Position numbers and translations under genes: made by a program. A DNA stretch of 64,000 nucleotides, taken from contig NZ_CP135275.1 in the NCBI RefSeq assembly GCF_032302195.1, forward strand, positions 5,666,001 to 5,730,000. The letters run 5' to 3'. Positions within the stretch are counted from its first letter, which is position 1, and every line of letters begins with the position of its first letter. The notes beneath the pieces were generated by a model. The model saw only the letters and a list, made by a program, of their open reading frames with translations, was not told where the DNA came from and did not search any database. Origin of the DNA: Paenibacillus sp. MMS20-IR301. Lineage in GTDB: Bacteria > Bacillota > Bacilli > Paenibacillales > Paenibacillaceae. Below are positions 56,204 through 64,000 of this stretch, in pieces.

Positions 56204-57232
56204 TTACTCCTTATTTTCCTTATCTTCCGCTGGCTCTGCCGGCTGAACCGGCGGGGTAACCTTCTGCGGTGTATTGACAGCACTCTCAGGCACTACAGCA
56301 TCCGCTGCTGACGCCTTCGTGCTGACAATAGGATCTGAATAATGCGGCTTAGGCTGCCCAGTCACACGCCGTACGATAATCAGTACGATTGCAGCAACAA
56401 TAATCAGCAGCGCCAGCAGCTGCGAGATCCGCACGTTGCCGTAAGCCGGGTCGAAATAACCCTGTTCGAATCCAAGCCATTTCATTGGGCTCCAGAGTCC
56501 GTTAATGAACGATGCCAGACCGCTGCTGCCGTTAAATCCGAGACTGTCCGTACGCAAAGCTTCAATAAAGAAGCGGCCGATGGAGTACCAGATGAAATAA
56601 GACATGAAGATTTCCCCGGCACGTACAAACTTCTGGCGGCGCAGCACCATAAGCAGCAGAATGCCAAGCAGACTCCAAAGTGATTCATACAGGAAGGTCG
56701 GATGGTGGAAGGCATCGCCTATGTACATTTGATTGACAATAAAATCCGGCAGATGCAGCTTATCACGCAGGAAGGATTCCTCCGCAACACCGCCATAAGC
56801 TTCCTGGTTAATAAAGTTGCCCCAGCGTCCGATCATTTGTCCGGCAAGCAGGCCCGGTGCACAAATATCGACGATCCGCCAGAACGGATAACCTTTGTAG
56901 CGGAAATAGATAATCCCGCAGATAATCGCTCCGATCAGTGCGCCATAGATGGCAATACCGCCATTCCAGACTTTGAATACATCCAACAGATTGTTCTTAT
57001 AGTCGTCCCACTTGAACGCTACGAAATAAATCCGTGCACCAACAATCGCCGAGGGTACCCCCAGCAGCAGCAGATCCATGAAGAACTCCTGCGGAATATT
57101 GAAGCGTTTGCCCTCCTGTATGGCCAGGAAAAGTCCAGCCAGTGCACCAAGGCCAAGAATCAGACCATACCAGTGAACCGGCAGCGATCCAATTTTAAAG
57201 ACAATCGGATTAATCGCTAAAGTTAAAAACAT
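56204..57232 (-). CDS. lgt: Prolipoprotein diacylglyceryl transferase
   Basis: An integral membrane enzyme that attaches diacylglycerol to the lipobox Cys of prolipoproteins. The 342-residue protein has seven or so hydrophobic segments, the Lgt signature GRWGNFINQEAYGG, and HPTFLYESLWSLLG. The C-terminal 50 residues after the last helix are acidic and Pro-rich (PPVQPAEPAEDKENKE), longer than in B. subtilis Lgt (269 residues). It lies 12 bases after hprK. Confidence 0.94.
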   Translation of the reverse strand: MFLTLAINPIVFKIGSLPVHWYGLILGLGALAGLFLAIQEGKRFNIPQEFFMDLLLLGVPSAIVGARIYFVAFKWDDYKNNLLDVFKVWNGGIAIYGALIGAIICGIIYFRYKGYPFWRIVDICAPGLLAGQMIGRWGNFINQEAYGGVAEESFLRDKLHLPDFIVNQMYIGDAFHHPTFLYESLWSLLGILLLMVLRRQKFVRAGEIFMSYFIWYSIGRFFIEALRTDSLGFNGSSGLASFINGLWSPMKWLGFEQGYFDPAYGNVRISQLLALLIIVAAIVLIIVRRVTGQPKPHYSDPIVSTKASAADAVVPESAVNTPQKVTPPVQPAEPAEDKENKE

Positions 57233-57244
57233 GCTCTCACACTC

Positions 57245-58183
57245 CTAGTCCAGATCATCCATGTCTTCAGAGATGGTGGCTGTTAGTTTGTTAGTAAATT
57301 GCAGGGCTGCATTGAAGCCCATTTGCTTCAACCGGTAGTTCATTGCGGCAACCTCAATAATTACAGCAAGGTTACGGCCCGGACGAACGGGGATCGTTAC
57401 GAGCGGCACATCAGTATCAATAATCCGGGTGGTTTCTTCATCCAGCCCAAGCCGGTCATACTGCTTGTCTTGCTGCCAGGCTTCCATTCTTACTACCAGA
57501 GTGATCCGCTTATGATTTCGGATTGCGCCTGCACCGAAGAGCGTCATTACGTTAATAATCCCTACGCCGCGAATCTCCAGCAGGTGACGGATCAGCTCAG
57601 GAGCTGTACCATGCAGCTGATTATCAGATGTCTGGCGGATTTCTACAGCATCATCGGCAATCAGGCGGTGACCGCGTTTAACCAGTTCAAGCGCTGTTTC
57701 GCTCTTACCTATACCGCTGCTGCCGGTAATCAGCATCCCTACACCATACACGTCACACAGAACACCGTGAATTGTTGCTGTGGGTGCGAGCTTACCTTCC
57801 AGGAAGCTTGTCAATCTGCTCGAGAAAATCGTGGTTGCCATCGAGCTGCGCAGCACCGGAAGTCCCTTCTCGTTACTGATATCAATCAGCTCCTGAGGCA
57901 CATCAAGCGCACGCGTAATCACGATACAAGGCGTGTTATCGTTACAAATTCCGCGAATCCGGCTCTTACGTTCTTCTTCCGGAAGCATGGAGAAGAAAGC
58001 CAGCTCTGTTTTGCCCAGCAGCTGAACACGTTCTTCCGGATAATATTCGAAATAACCGGCCATTTCCAGTCCAGGACGATTAAGATCATCCACTGTAATC
58101 GGTCTTTTCAGACCCTCTTGCCCGGAAACTACCTCTAATTGAAAATGCTGCACTAACTCCGATACTTTTACCTTCTTAGCCAT
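57245..58183 (-). CDS. hprK: HPr kinase/phosphorylase
   Basis: Phosphorylates Ser46 of HPr in response to fructose bisphosphate and removes the phosphate when phosphate is high, setting catabolite repression. The start is ATG 58183, 9 bases after AAGGA; the frame opens 15 codons earlier. The 312-residue protein has an N-terminal MurF-like domain, Walker [21 protein letters not shown] (about 150-170), the HPrK signature [11 protein letters not shown], and K/R residues near the C-terminus. It heads the hprK-lgt-ppaX-yvoF operon. Confidence 0.95.
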   Translation of the reverse strand: MAKKVKVSELVQHFQLEVVSGQEGLKRPITVDDLNRPGLEMAGYFEYYPEERVQLLGKTELAFFSMLPEEERKSRIRGICNDNTPCIVITRALDVPQELIDISNEKGLPVLRSSMATTIFSSRLTSFLEGKLAPTATIHGVLCDVYGVGMLITGSSGIGKSETALELVKRGHRLIADDAVEIRQTSDNQLHGTAPELIRHLLEIRGVGIINVMTLFGAGAIRNHKRITLVVRMEAWQQDKQYDRLGLDEETTRIIDTDVPLVTIPVRPGRNLAVIIEVAAMNYRLKQMGFNAALQFTNKLTATISEDMDDLD

Positions 58184-58205
58184 GTATGTCCGTCCTTTCG
58201 TCACC

Positions 58206-58219
58206 TGCGGTATACCGCA
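58206..58219 (-). promoter_or_regulatory. Perfect palindrome in the hprK leader
   Basis: TGCGGTATACCGCA, a perfect 14-bp palindrome, lies 23-36 bases upstream of the hprK start. It could be an operator or a short RNA hairpin near the ribosome binding site. Confidence 0.35.
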
Positions 58220-58337
58220 TCCCCGCATTCTGGTTCACAACTTTTCCCATTCCAGCTACAGGTAATTCTCCTGCTATCTTAATTGATAACGCCTATGAAT
58301 GCAATCTTAATGCCTGATCCTTCCTCGGGCCGGATAT

Positions 58338-60435
58338 GTAGGGTAAGACGAGGGATTACTCCCTCGGACTCCCCGTCAAACCGTGCATGCGGATTTCCCG
58401 CACACGGCTTTCCTTCGTCAGTTCCCCATCTTCAGGAGTGAGTTTCCTTCATCCGTCGCCGGATTGCCTATTTCACTCCTGAATTAGGAACGTGTGGTGA
58501 GTAAGCTTGTTAGAAATACCATTCCCGCTGAATCCAGTACCTTGTTTGGAATCAGCCGGTTTGACACCGTAGATTTCTTTTGGCGCATAAAGGCTCGCAC
58601 CCTCATTCGCGTCCATTCATCCAGACGTTGAAACTTTTTCTTCACATTCCCTATACCAAAATAATTTCCAAATCCTCGGATGATTTCGTTTAGTGTCTTG
58701 AGCATTTCGTTCAGATTGTTCCCTTGCTGCCTACGCGTTGCGTTTCGGATTTTATCCTTATATTTCTTCACTTTCGCGTCCGGCAAGGTCACATACTCTT
58801 TCCGATAGTCGAATCCCAGAAAACGAAATCCTTCTTCGAAATCTACTACTTTTGTTTTCTCCGGATGCATCCGCAGCCCTAGGTCCTCTTCCAGGATCTT
58901 CTTTGCTGTCAAGTACGCTTCTTTTGCCTGTTCCTTGCTCTTGCATAGGATCACGGCATCGTCCGCGTACCTGACTACAGCGAATCCCTGCTCCTTCATT
59001 TCCCAGTCAAACGTATTCAGATAGATGTTCGCCAAGAGCGGCGAGATCACTCCGCCCTGAGGAGACCCGATTTCTGTTTCATGGAACTGATCATCTTCCA
59101 TGATTCCCGCCGTTAGCCATCCGCGGATGAGCGTCAGCACTTTTCCGTCGGTGATTCTCCCTCGCACCTTCTCCATGAGTCCTTCGTGTGGAATTTCATC
59201 GAAGAAAGATACAATATCCAGGTCTACCACATGTTCATATCCGTTTCGTTTGGCTCTCCGAATGGCCCGTATGGCTTGATGCGCCGAGTATCCTGCCCGA
59301 AAACCAAAGCTATAATAGTAAAAATCCTCTTCGAAGATAGGCTCAATGATTTGACGGACGGCTTGCTGACAGATTCGATCCCTGACCGTGGGAATGCCTA
59401 GCGGTCTTAATTTCCCATTTTCCTTCTCGATATAACGTCTGCGCACCGGATTGGGTACGTAACGACCCTGCTGCAATAACCTCTGGAGTTCCCTTAGGTT
59501 TATGTGCAGATTCTTTTCGTACATTTCAATGCTTACGCCGTCCACACCGCCGCTTCCTTGATTCTTCTTCACCGATAGCCACGCTTCGTGCAGATTGTTC
59601 ATTTGGTATACCTTATCGATTAAGGAGTAGTAACGTCTTTTCGGTTTCATTGGTGTTTCACCACCTTTATCGTTACTCACCAAGCTGGTCTTGTTTTCGC
59701 TACAGAGCATCGATTCCTTGCTCGTTCCATCCCGGCAACTGCGTGTTAGAAAAAAAAAACCTTCAATCGCTCCTGCTGCCTTTGGATGTACTCAGGTCGT
59801 CAGTTTGCCTCATCCCCAAGCGTTCTTTCGCTCTCGGCGGGACGTACCCTCTCGGTCAAACCCTCGCTGGTTTAAGACGTTTACGATCTCCACTCACGAA
59901 CACTCACGAGCTTTGACGAAGCACGTTCCCTTCGCCTCTGTCTCTCCTCTTTTGGAGTGAGAGCAGGGTATGCGACACCACTTTTTTTCCTCTGGCTACT
60001 TGCCGCTAAAAAAAAAAAAAATTGGGCACATACTCATCCGGGTTTTCTCCTCCAGTCTGTTACCAGCTTTCATTGGCCCGAATTTACTCACTACTACGGA
60101 ACGATCCGCCATCTCGCAGCCCTTCGGCTTGGCTTTCCCTCTCGGTTATACCGCCCCTACCTTATCCGCGTTTGCGCCAAGGAGACTACGAGACTTCCCT
60201 CAGTTATCTGCACCTTCTGTTCCATCCATCCTGACCCTAAACACGTCGATGAGTCCTACAGGTCATGTCCCTTTGGTTGTTTTCCTGTAAGATATACGAT
60301 TTTGTATAGGTTTCCCCGTTTTCTTGGCGGGTCACCCAGCATCGCCGCCACTCTGGTTCACTGCATTCCGGGCTGGACTTTGCCTGCAGGCCCTTCGGAT
60401 TCTTCCTCACGGAAGACACCCTGCCAATCCCGCAC
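58338..60435 (-). mobile_element. Group II intron, about 2.1 kb
   Basis: The minus-strand 5' end is GTGCGGGATTGG (60435), matching the GUGYG consensus. Domain V is seen as AGCCGTGTGCGGGAAATCCG followed by CATGCACGG (about 58373-58415). A short domain VI hairpin (GAGGGA/TCCCTC) leads to CTTACCCTAC at 58338. The intron encodes its own reverse transcriptase, with about 725 bases of 5' RNA domains before it. It sits between msmX and hprK, co-directional with hprK. The exact 3' splice junction is uncertain by a base or two. Confidence 0.85.
58484..59650 (-). CDS. ltrA: Group II intron reverse transcriptase/maturase
   Basis: 388 residues from ATG 59650 (MKPKRRYYSLIDKVYQ); the frame opens 20 codons upstream, but GGTGG about 10 bases before this ATG favours it. 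RT blocks are complete: QGSGGVDGVSIE, LRPLGIPTVRDRICQQA, FGFRAGYSAHQAI, SPQGGVISPLLANIYL, and the catalytic VVRYADDAVILC. A maturase X domain follows (about 300-388, with RRRQQ-like and WTRMRVRAFMRQKK). There is no HNH endonuclease domain, so movement would rely on single-stranded or replication-associated targets. Confidence 0.9.
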   Translation of the reverse strand: MKPKRRYYSLIDKVYQMNNLHEAWLSVKKNQGSGGVDGVSIEMYEKNLHINLRELQRLLQQGRYVPNPVRRRYIEKENGKLRPLGIPTVRDRICQQAVRQIIEPIFEEDFYYYSFGFRAGYSAHQAIRAIRRAKRNGYEHVVDLDIVSFFDEIPHEGLMEKVRGRITDGKVLTLIRGWLTAGIMEDDQFHETEIGSPQGGVISPLLANIYLNTFDWEMKEQGFAVVRYADDAVILCKSKEQAKEAYLTAKKILEEDLGLRMHPEKTKVVDFEEGFRFLGFDYRKEYVTLPDAKVKKYKDKIRNATRRQQGNNLNEMLKTLNEIIRGFGNYFGIGNVKKKFQRLDEWTRMRVRAFMRQKKSTVSNRLIPNKVLDSAGMVFLTSLLTTRS

Positions 60436-60480
60436 GTGAGTGCCGGATTTCTACTTCGGCTACAGCACTTTAAAGGGTAA

Positions 60481-60530
60481 AGTTACCGGGTGGATTTGAA
60501 CCACCTAGATGATGCGACTGTGAGGCGCAC
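60481..60530 (-). pseudogene. 3' half of a tRNA-like sequence
   Basis: On the minus strand there is an anticodon-arm-like TGCGCCTCACAGTCGCA (loop CTCACAG, U33 and purine 37, anticodon CAC), then TCATCTA as variable loop, then a perfect T-arm GGTGG-TTCAAAT-CCACC, then CGGTAAC where the 3' acceptor strand should be. No D-arm or matching 5' acceptor (GTTACCG) lies upstream, where the msmX terminator begins instead. I read it as a broken tRNA gene, possibly tRNA-Val-like, or an old attachment remnant. Confidence 0.45.
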
Positions 60531-60532
60531 AA

Positions 60533-60560
60533 GAAAAAGCCGCCCTTTCAGGCGGCTTCC
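60533..60560 (-). terminator. Terminator of msmX
   Basis: On the minus strand AAGCCGCC-TGAAAG-GGCGGCTT followed by TTTC, 35 bases after the msmX stop. Confidence 0.85.
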
Positions 60561-60594
60561 TTCAATATGAACTATATTCAAGCTGTACTTTGAC

Positions 60595-61716
60595 TTAGCC
60601 CAGCAGAACGTTAAGTTCGGATTCTTTATCAAAGATGTGGATTTTGTTCATGTCGATTGCCAATTTAGGCTTGCTGCCTTCACGGGTAGTGGAACGTCCA
60701 TCTACACGGGCAATTACAGTGTTGGAACCAAGGCCGCTCAAGTAGAGGAGCATTTCATGACCAAGGTTTTCAGTAACATCAACCATCGAAGTGAAGATTG
60801 TGTTAGGGGAAGCTTCCAGGAATACTGGCTCTTCATGGATATCTTCTGGACGAACGCCCATGATTACATCTTTACCGATGAAACCTTTGTTACGCAGGAT
60901 TGTAGCTTTGCCGCCTGGAACTTCAACATCAAGATTCTCAGCACGGAAGCGAACAGAACCGTTAACTTCGGAAAGAGTACCATTGATAAAGTTCATTGTA
61001 GGGGATCCGATAAATCCGGCTACGAACAGGTTCTTAGGCTCATTGTACAGCTCTTCAGGAGAAGCAGCCTGCTGGATGATACCATCGTACATAACTACGA
61101 TACGGTCACCCATCGTCATAGCTTCTGTCTGGTCATGCGTTACATAGATACAAGTGGTTTCAAGGCGTTTAACCAGCTTAGTGATTTCCGCACGCATTTG
61201 ACCACGAAGTTTCGCATCCAAGTTGGAAAGAGGCTCATCCATCAGGAAGACTTGCGGATCACGCACGATAGCGCGGCCCAAAGCGACACGTTGACGTTGA
61301 CCACCGGACAATGCCTTAGGTTTGCGTTCCAGCAAATGCTCGATATCGAGGATTTTGGCTGCTTCGCGTACTTTCTTGTCGATTTCTTCTTTCTTCACTT
61401 TGCGCAGTTTCAAACCGAAAGCCATGTTCTGGTACACGCTCATGTGCGGGTACAGGGCGTAGGATTGGAATACCATCGCGATATCGCGGTCTTTAGGAGC
61501 CACGTCATTTACTACACGGTCACCAATATACATCTTACCTTCGGAGATTTCTTCCAGACCTGCGATCATACGCAGTGTTGTGGATTTACCGCAACCGGAA
61601 GGACCAACCAGTACGAGGAATTCCTTATCTTTAATATCAAGATTGATATCGATTACTGTTGCTTTATCAGAACCCGGGTATTTTTTGAAAATATGCTCTA
61701 AACGTACGCCTGCCAT
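60595..61716 (-). CDS. msmX: Multi-sugar ABC transporter ATPase MsmX/UgpC
   Basis: A 373-residue ATPase that energises several carbohydrate ABC importers lacking their own ATPase. Walker A GPSGCGKST (about 38-46), Q-loop FQSYALYPHM, signature LSGGQRQRVALGRA, Walker B VFLMDEPLSNLD and the H-loop YVTHDQTEAMTMGDR are intact. The C-terminal TOBE-type domain (about 240-373: GSPTMNFINGTL, VIMGVRPEDI) fits the MalK group. No permease genes are next to it, in line with a shared ATPase. It starts at ATG 61716 behind GAGGGGG. Confidence 0.93.
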   Translation of the reverse strand: MAGVRLEHIFKKYPGSDKATVIDINLDIKDKEFLVLVGPSGCGKSTTLRMIAGLEEISEGKMYIGDRVVNDVAPKDRDIAMVFQSYALYPHMSVYQNMAFGLKLRKVKKEEIDKKVREAAKILDIEHLLERKPKALSGGQRQRVALGRAIVRDPQVFLMDEPLSNLDAKLRGQMRAEITKLVKRLETTCIYVTHDQTEAMTMGDRIVVMYDGIIQQAASPEELYNEPKNLFVAGFIGSPTMNFINGTLSEVNGSVRFRAENLDVEVPGGKATILRNKGFIGKDVIMGVRPEDIHEEPVFLEASPNTIFTSMVDVTENLGHEMLLYLSGLGSNTVIARVDGRSTTREGSKPKLAIDMNKIHIFDKESELNVLLG

Positions 61717-61826
61717 TGTATTTCCCCCTCGAGTTAATTAATTGGATTAGAAAATAAATCGCTTTCTTGTACACTTATCTTACCCCAGACACGGGCCGAT
61801 GGCTATTTGCAAGGTTCACAAAAATC

Positions 61827-62924
61827 CTATTTTCTTTTCGTCACTTTATACAATAACATGGCTAACTTCACAATAGCGGCATCGCCGAAGCTGCGTACAT
61901 CTGCCCCGGTTTCCTGTTTGATCTTATCCAGCCTGTACAGCAGCGTGTTCCGGTGGATGTACAGCTTCTTAGCCGTCTCACTGACATTACAGTCCATCTC
62001 AAAAAAGGTTTCCAGCGTCAGCAGCATTTCCTTATCCGCCAGCACTGACGTGTAATCGCCGATCTGTCCCAGCAGCTGTCTGCGGCGGTCGTCAGGAATA
62101 CTGTTCACCAGCCGCTCCATGTGAAGCTCCCACGGCAGATGAATATAATCCCCCACCTGAAAAATCCGTCCGAGCACAATCGTCTCCCGCAGCAGAGTAG
62201 CGGCACCGGTCAAGCCTTTAACCGGAATAATCGCTGGTGCCACCGCGAGATGGAATACACCTACCCACTCACTGGCAATCAGCTCATGCAGCCCCATTGA
62301 GGTCTGAGACAGCAGGTCCTCTGCACTCTCTTCCTCATCTTCCTTATCATCCCCGCCGGTGAGCAGTTCCTTCCGGGCTAAAATAATCCATTCCTTTTCC
62401 TGCAGCGGAATAAGCAGCACTTCATTCTCGAAGTAACTGCGCAGCAGCTTCATTAAGGATCGGTAAGTCATCTGCGGATTATGGACATTCTCACTGACCA
62501 GCATAAAAGGAATCATATCCCCAAACAGCCGGCCCTTCAGCGTAATCTCATCAGGAATCTCAGTATCATCCTTCTCTTGTTCGAGCTGTGCATTCAACCA
62601 GCTGCTTAACTGGCGTGCCTCCACCTCGCCCTCTTCCTTAATGCCTGTGGCTTTAAGGGCTATTGCAAAATTTCGTCCGGCATAATTAGCCAGCTGGAGC
62701 TCCAGCGGAGACAGCCCTTCTGTCTCCACCCATACTGCGGTTATTCTGGCATCATTCTCATACAGGGGAATCCACAGATAACCCTCATGGAATACAGGCT
62801 GATCTTGGTCCTTATCAGAACCCGCACCAAAGAGAGAAGCTGAATGCTGCCTCCCAAGCTGCTTGATTCCGGTTTTCTTTCCCGTGAGCTGCTCCAGTTT
62901 TTGACGCAAAGCCTCACTATCCAT
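61827..62924 (-). CDS. PucR/CdaR-type transcriptional regulator
   Basis: 365 residues from ATG 62924, with GGAG 10 bases upstream; ATG 62933 is an alternative. A variable sensory part (1-285) without a clear known ligand motif is followed by the PucR C-terminal HTH (about 300-355): LETFFEMDCNVSETAKKLYI, then HRNTLLYRLDKIKQETG. It lies 110 bases upstream of msmX in the same orientation and may control that gene, as related regulators do for carbohydrate or acid catabolism genes. The link is inferred from position. Confidence 0.8.
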   Translation of the reverse strand: MDSEALRQKLEQLTGKKTGIKQLGRQHSASLFGAGSDKDQDQPVFHEGYLWIPLYENDARITAVWVETEGLSPLELQLANYAGRNFAIALKATGIKEEGEVEARQLSSWLNAQLEQEKDDTEIPDEITLKGRLFGDMIPFMLVSENVHNPQMTYRSLMKLLRSYFENEVLLIPLQEKEWIILARKELLTGGDDKEDEEESAEDLLSQTSMGLHELIASEWVGVFHLAVAPAIIPVKGLTGAATLLRETIVLGRIFQVGDYIHLPWELHMERLVNSIPDDRRRQLLGQIGDYTSVLADKEMLLTLETFFEMDCNVSETAKKLYIHRNTLLYRLDKIKQETGADVRSFGDAAIVKLAMLLYKVTKRK

Positions 62925-63060
62925 CGTCACCATTCTCCACCACTTTTGCTCTTTTCGCCTATTTTATCATATTTTGCTACAACATGCGGAATCGCTCTTC
63001 TGGACATTAACGAACATACAAAAAAGCCATCACATTTAAGTGATGACTTCTTAATTGGGA

Positions 63061-63133
63061 TGAGCCATGAAGGACTCGAACCTTCGACACCCTGATTAAA
63101 AGTCAGGTGCTCTACCAACTGAGCTAATGGCTC
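63061..63133 (-). tRNA. tRNA-Lys (anticodon TTT)
   Basis: Acceptor GAGCCAT/ATGGCTC, discriminator A, anticodon loop CTTTTAA, T-arm GGTTCGAGTCC. CCA is not encoded. Last tRNA of the rrn-linked cluster. Confidence 0.95.
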
Positions 63134-63142
63134 AAAAAGCAA

Positions 63143-63225
63143 TGGAGGCTGATGGATTCGAACCACCGAACACGTACGTGAGCAGATTTACAGTCTGATG
63201 CGTTTGGCCACTTCGCTAAGCCTCC
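63143..63225 (-). tRNA. tRNA-Tyr (anticodon GTA)
   Basis: Acceptor GGAGGCT/AGCCTCC, anticodon loop CTGTAAA, long variable arm as expected for bacterial tRNA-Tyr. CCA not encoded. Confidence 0.95.
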
Positions 63226-63228
63226 ATA

Positions 63229-63304
63229 TGGTGGCGCGGGAGGGAATCGAACCCCCGACACAAGGATTTTCAGTCCTTTGCTCTACCGACTGAGCTACCG
63301 AGCC
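63229..63304 (-). tRNA. tRNA-Phe (anticodon GAA)
   Basis: Acceptor GGCTCGG against CCGCGCC with one T-C mismatch, anticodon loop CTGAAAA, CCA encoded. Confidence 0.94.
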
Positions 63305-63330
63305 TTAAAACAAGCCTTAAAACAAAAAAA

Positions 63331-63408
63331 TGGCGGAACCGACGGGATTCGAACCCGCGATCTCCTGCGTGACAGGCAGGCATGTTAGGCCAACTACACC
63401 ACGGTTCC
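63331..63408 (-). tRNA. tRNA-Asp (anticodon GTC)
   Basis: Acceptor GGAACCG/CGGTTCC, discriminator G, anticodon loop CTGTCAC, CCA encoded. Confidence 0.95.
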
Positions 63409-63425
63409 ACAATTTGTTGTAAAAA

Positions 63426-63501
<76 letters not shown>

Positions 63502-63531
63502 ACGGTGTAAGGTGGATCTAAAATTTGAAAA

Positions 63532-63607
63532 TGGTGGAGGCTGAGGGGTTCGAACCCCCGACCCTCTGCTTGTAAGGCAGATGCTCTCCCAGCTGAGCTA
63601 AGCCTCC
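63532..63607 (-). tRNA. tRNA-Val (anticodon TAC)
   Basis: Acceptor GGAGGCT/AGCCTCC, anticodon loop CTTACAA, CCA encoded. Confidence 0.95.
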
Positions 63608-63616
63608 GGGTATGTA

Positions 63617-63693
63617 TGGTAGCGGCAGAGGGGATCGAACCCCCGACCTCACGGGTATGAACCGTACGCTCTAGCCAGCTGAGCTACGCCGCC
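63617..63693 (-). tRNA. tRNA-Met, elongator type (anticodon CAT)
   Basis: Acceptor GGCGGCG against TGCCGCT with G-T ends, anticodon loop TTCATAC, CCA encoded. A paired first base rules out initiator tRNA. Ile-lysidine identity is unlikely because the body follows the usual Firmicute elongator Met sequence. Confidence 0.9.
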
Positions 63694-63718
63694 ACACTAC
63701 AAAGTATTGGATTTATAA

Positions 63719-63810
63719 TGGCGGAGAGAGAGGGATTCGAACCCTCGCACCGCTTACGCAGTCTAACCCCTTAGCAGAGGGTCCCCTTATAGCCACTTGG
63801 GTATCTCTCC
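63719..63810 (-). tRNA. tRNA-Ser (anticodon GCT)
   Basis: A 92-base class II tRNA with a long variable arm: acceptor GGAGAGA/TCTCTCC, anticodon loop CTGCTAA, CCA encoded. It is the first tRNA after the 23S gene. Confidence 0.95.
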
Positions 63811-63896
63811 AAATTAATGGTAGCCATGTAAATCCGTACAGGAAATTAATTCCTGAAAACTGAATCCGAAACGAATCTGCGAATTAATTCTTTGGA

Positions 63897-64000
63897 TAAG
63901 CCCTCGACCGATTAGTATTGGTCAGCTCCATGCATTGCTGCACTTCCACCTCCAACCTATCTACCTCGTCGTCTTCAAGGGGTCTTACGTATTGGGAAAT
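63897..64000 (-). rRNA. 23S ribosomal RNA, 3' end only
   Basis: The minus strand shows the conserved 23S 3' end: GTAAGACCCCTTGAAGACGA, then GGTAGATAGGTTGGAGGTGG, AAGTGCAGCAATGCATGGAG and CTGACCAATACTAATCGGTCG. The gene continues past the right edge. The 3' boundary near 63897 is estimated. No 5S gene lies in the 86 bases before tRNA-Ser. Confidence 0.93.

Noticed and set aside
59650-60439. Overlapping plus-strand frames of 88-160 aa beside the reverse transcriptase gene
   Set aside because: They lie in the structured 5' RNA domains of the group II intron and contain no recognisable protein motif.

Overview
The window reads as chromosome of a Gram-positive, low-to-moderate GC endospore-former of the Paenibacillaceae, most likely Paenibacillus. 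The grounds are family-level similarity of the proteins, strong AGGAGG-type ribosome binding sites with frequent TTG/GTG starts, recognisable CggR, CtsR and Fnr-like sites, and a gene order that resembles the Bacillus subtilis clpP-crh-whiA-yvcK-rapZ / trxB / his / hprK-lgt-ppaX / cggR-eno neighbourhoods. Almost all genes are on the minus strand.

Region 1 (1-10,224) is accessory DNA stacked at the 3' end of the tmRNA gene ssrA. The intact ssrA lies at 10,224-10,585. A second, diverged copy of its last 93 nt lies at 1,832-1,924, and a degraded tyrosine integrase (496-1,619) sits just outside that copy. The 8.4 kb between the two ssrA ends holds a co-directional gene set. It begins with a GHKL-type ATPase fused to a PD-(D/E)XK-like nuclease (5,465-7,402). 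Two small unknown proteins, an HExxH zinc-peptidase-like protein, another unknown, an excisionase/MerR-type HTH protein and four very small proteins follow. I regard this as the best candidate for an undescribed, probably defensive, system. An IS1182-type element (7,549-9,106) has landed in a terminator stem-loop upstream of it, and an Rpn-type nuclease gene lies between the IS and ssrA.

Region 2 (10,224-25,714) is core: ssrA-smpB-rnr-secG, then the glycolytic operon cggR-gap-pgk-tpiA-gpmI-eno with a CggR promoter/operator, a tRNA-Arg and a secreted repeat protein. RNase R carries an unusual tail of about 300 residues rich in Gly and Arg.

Region 3 (25,901-41,694) holds clpP with a CtsR operator, a GDSL hydrolase, two exported proteins, the HPr-like/whiA/glmR/rapZ cluster, glucokinase, an anaerobic/NO-type pair (DUF1858 and DUF438-hemerythrin-PAS) behind an Fnr-like box, a methyltransferase, trxB with a TPR protein, and prs-hisJ at the end of the his operon.

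Region 4 (39,897-52,205) is the histidine operon hisZ-G-D-B-H-A-F-IE-J-prs, which lacks hisC, and a divergent gnd-gntR-gntK gluconate cluster.

Region 5 (52,315-64,000) has two paralogous membrane acyltransferases, the hprK-lgt-ppaX-acetyltransferase operon, a group II intron upstream of hprK next to a half-tRNA relic, msmX with a PucR-type regulator, eight tRNAs and the 3' end of a 23S rRNA gene. Carbon-catabolite control is a theme of the core regions: CggR, HprK, an HPr-like protein, GlcK, MsmX and GlmR are all here.
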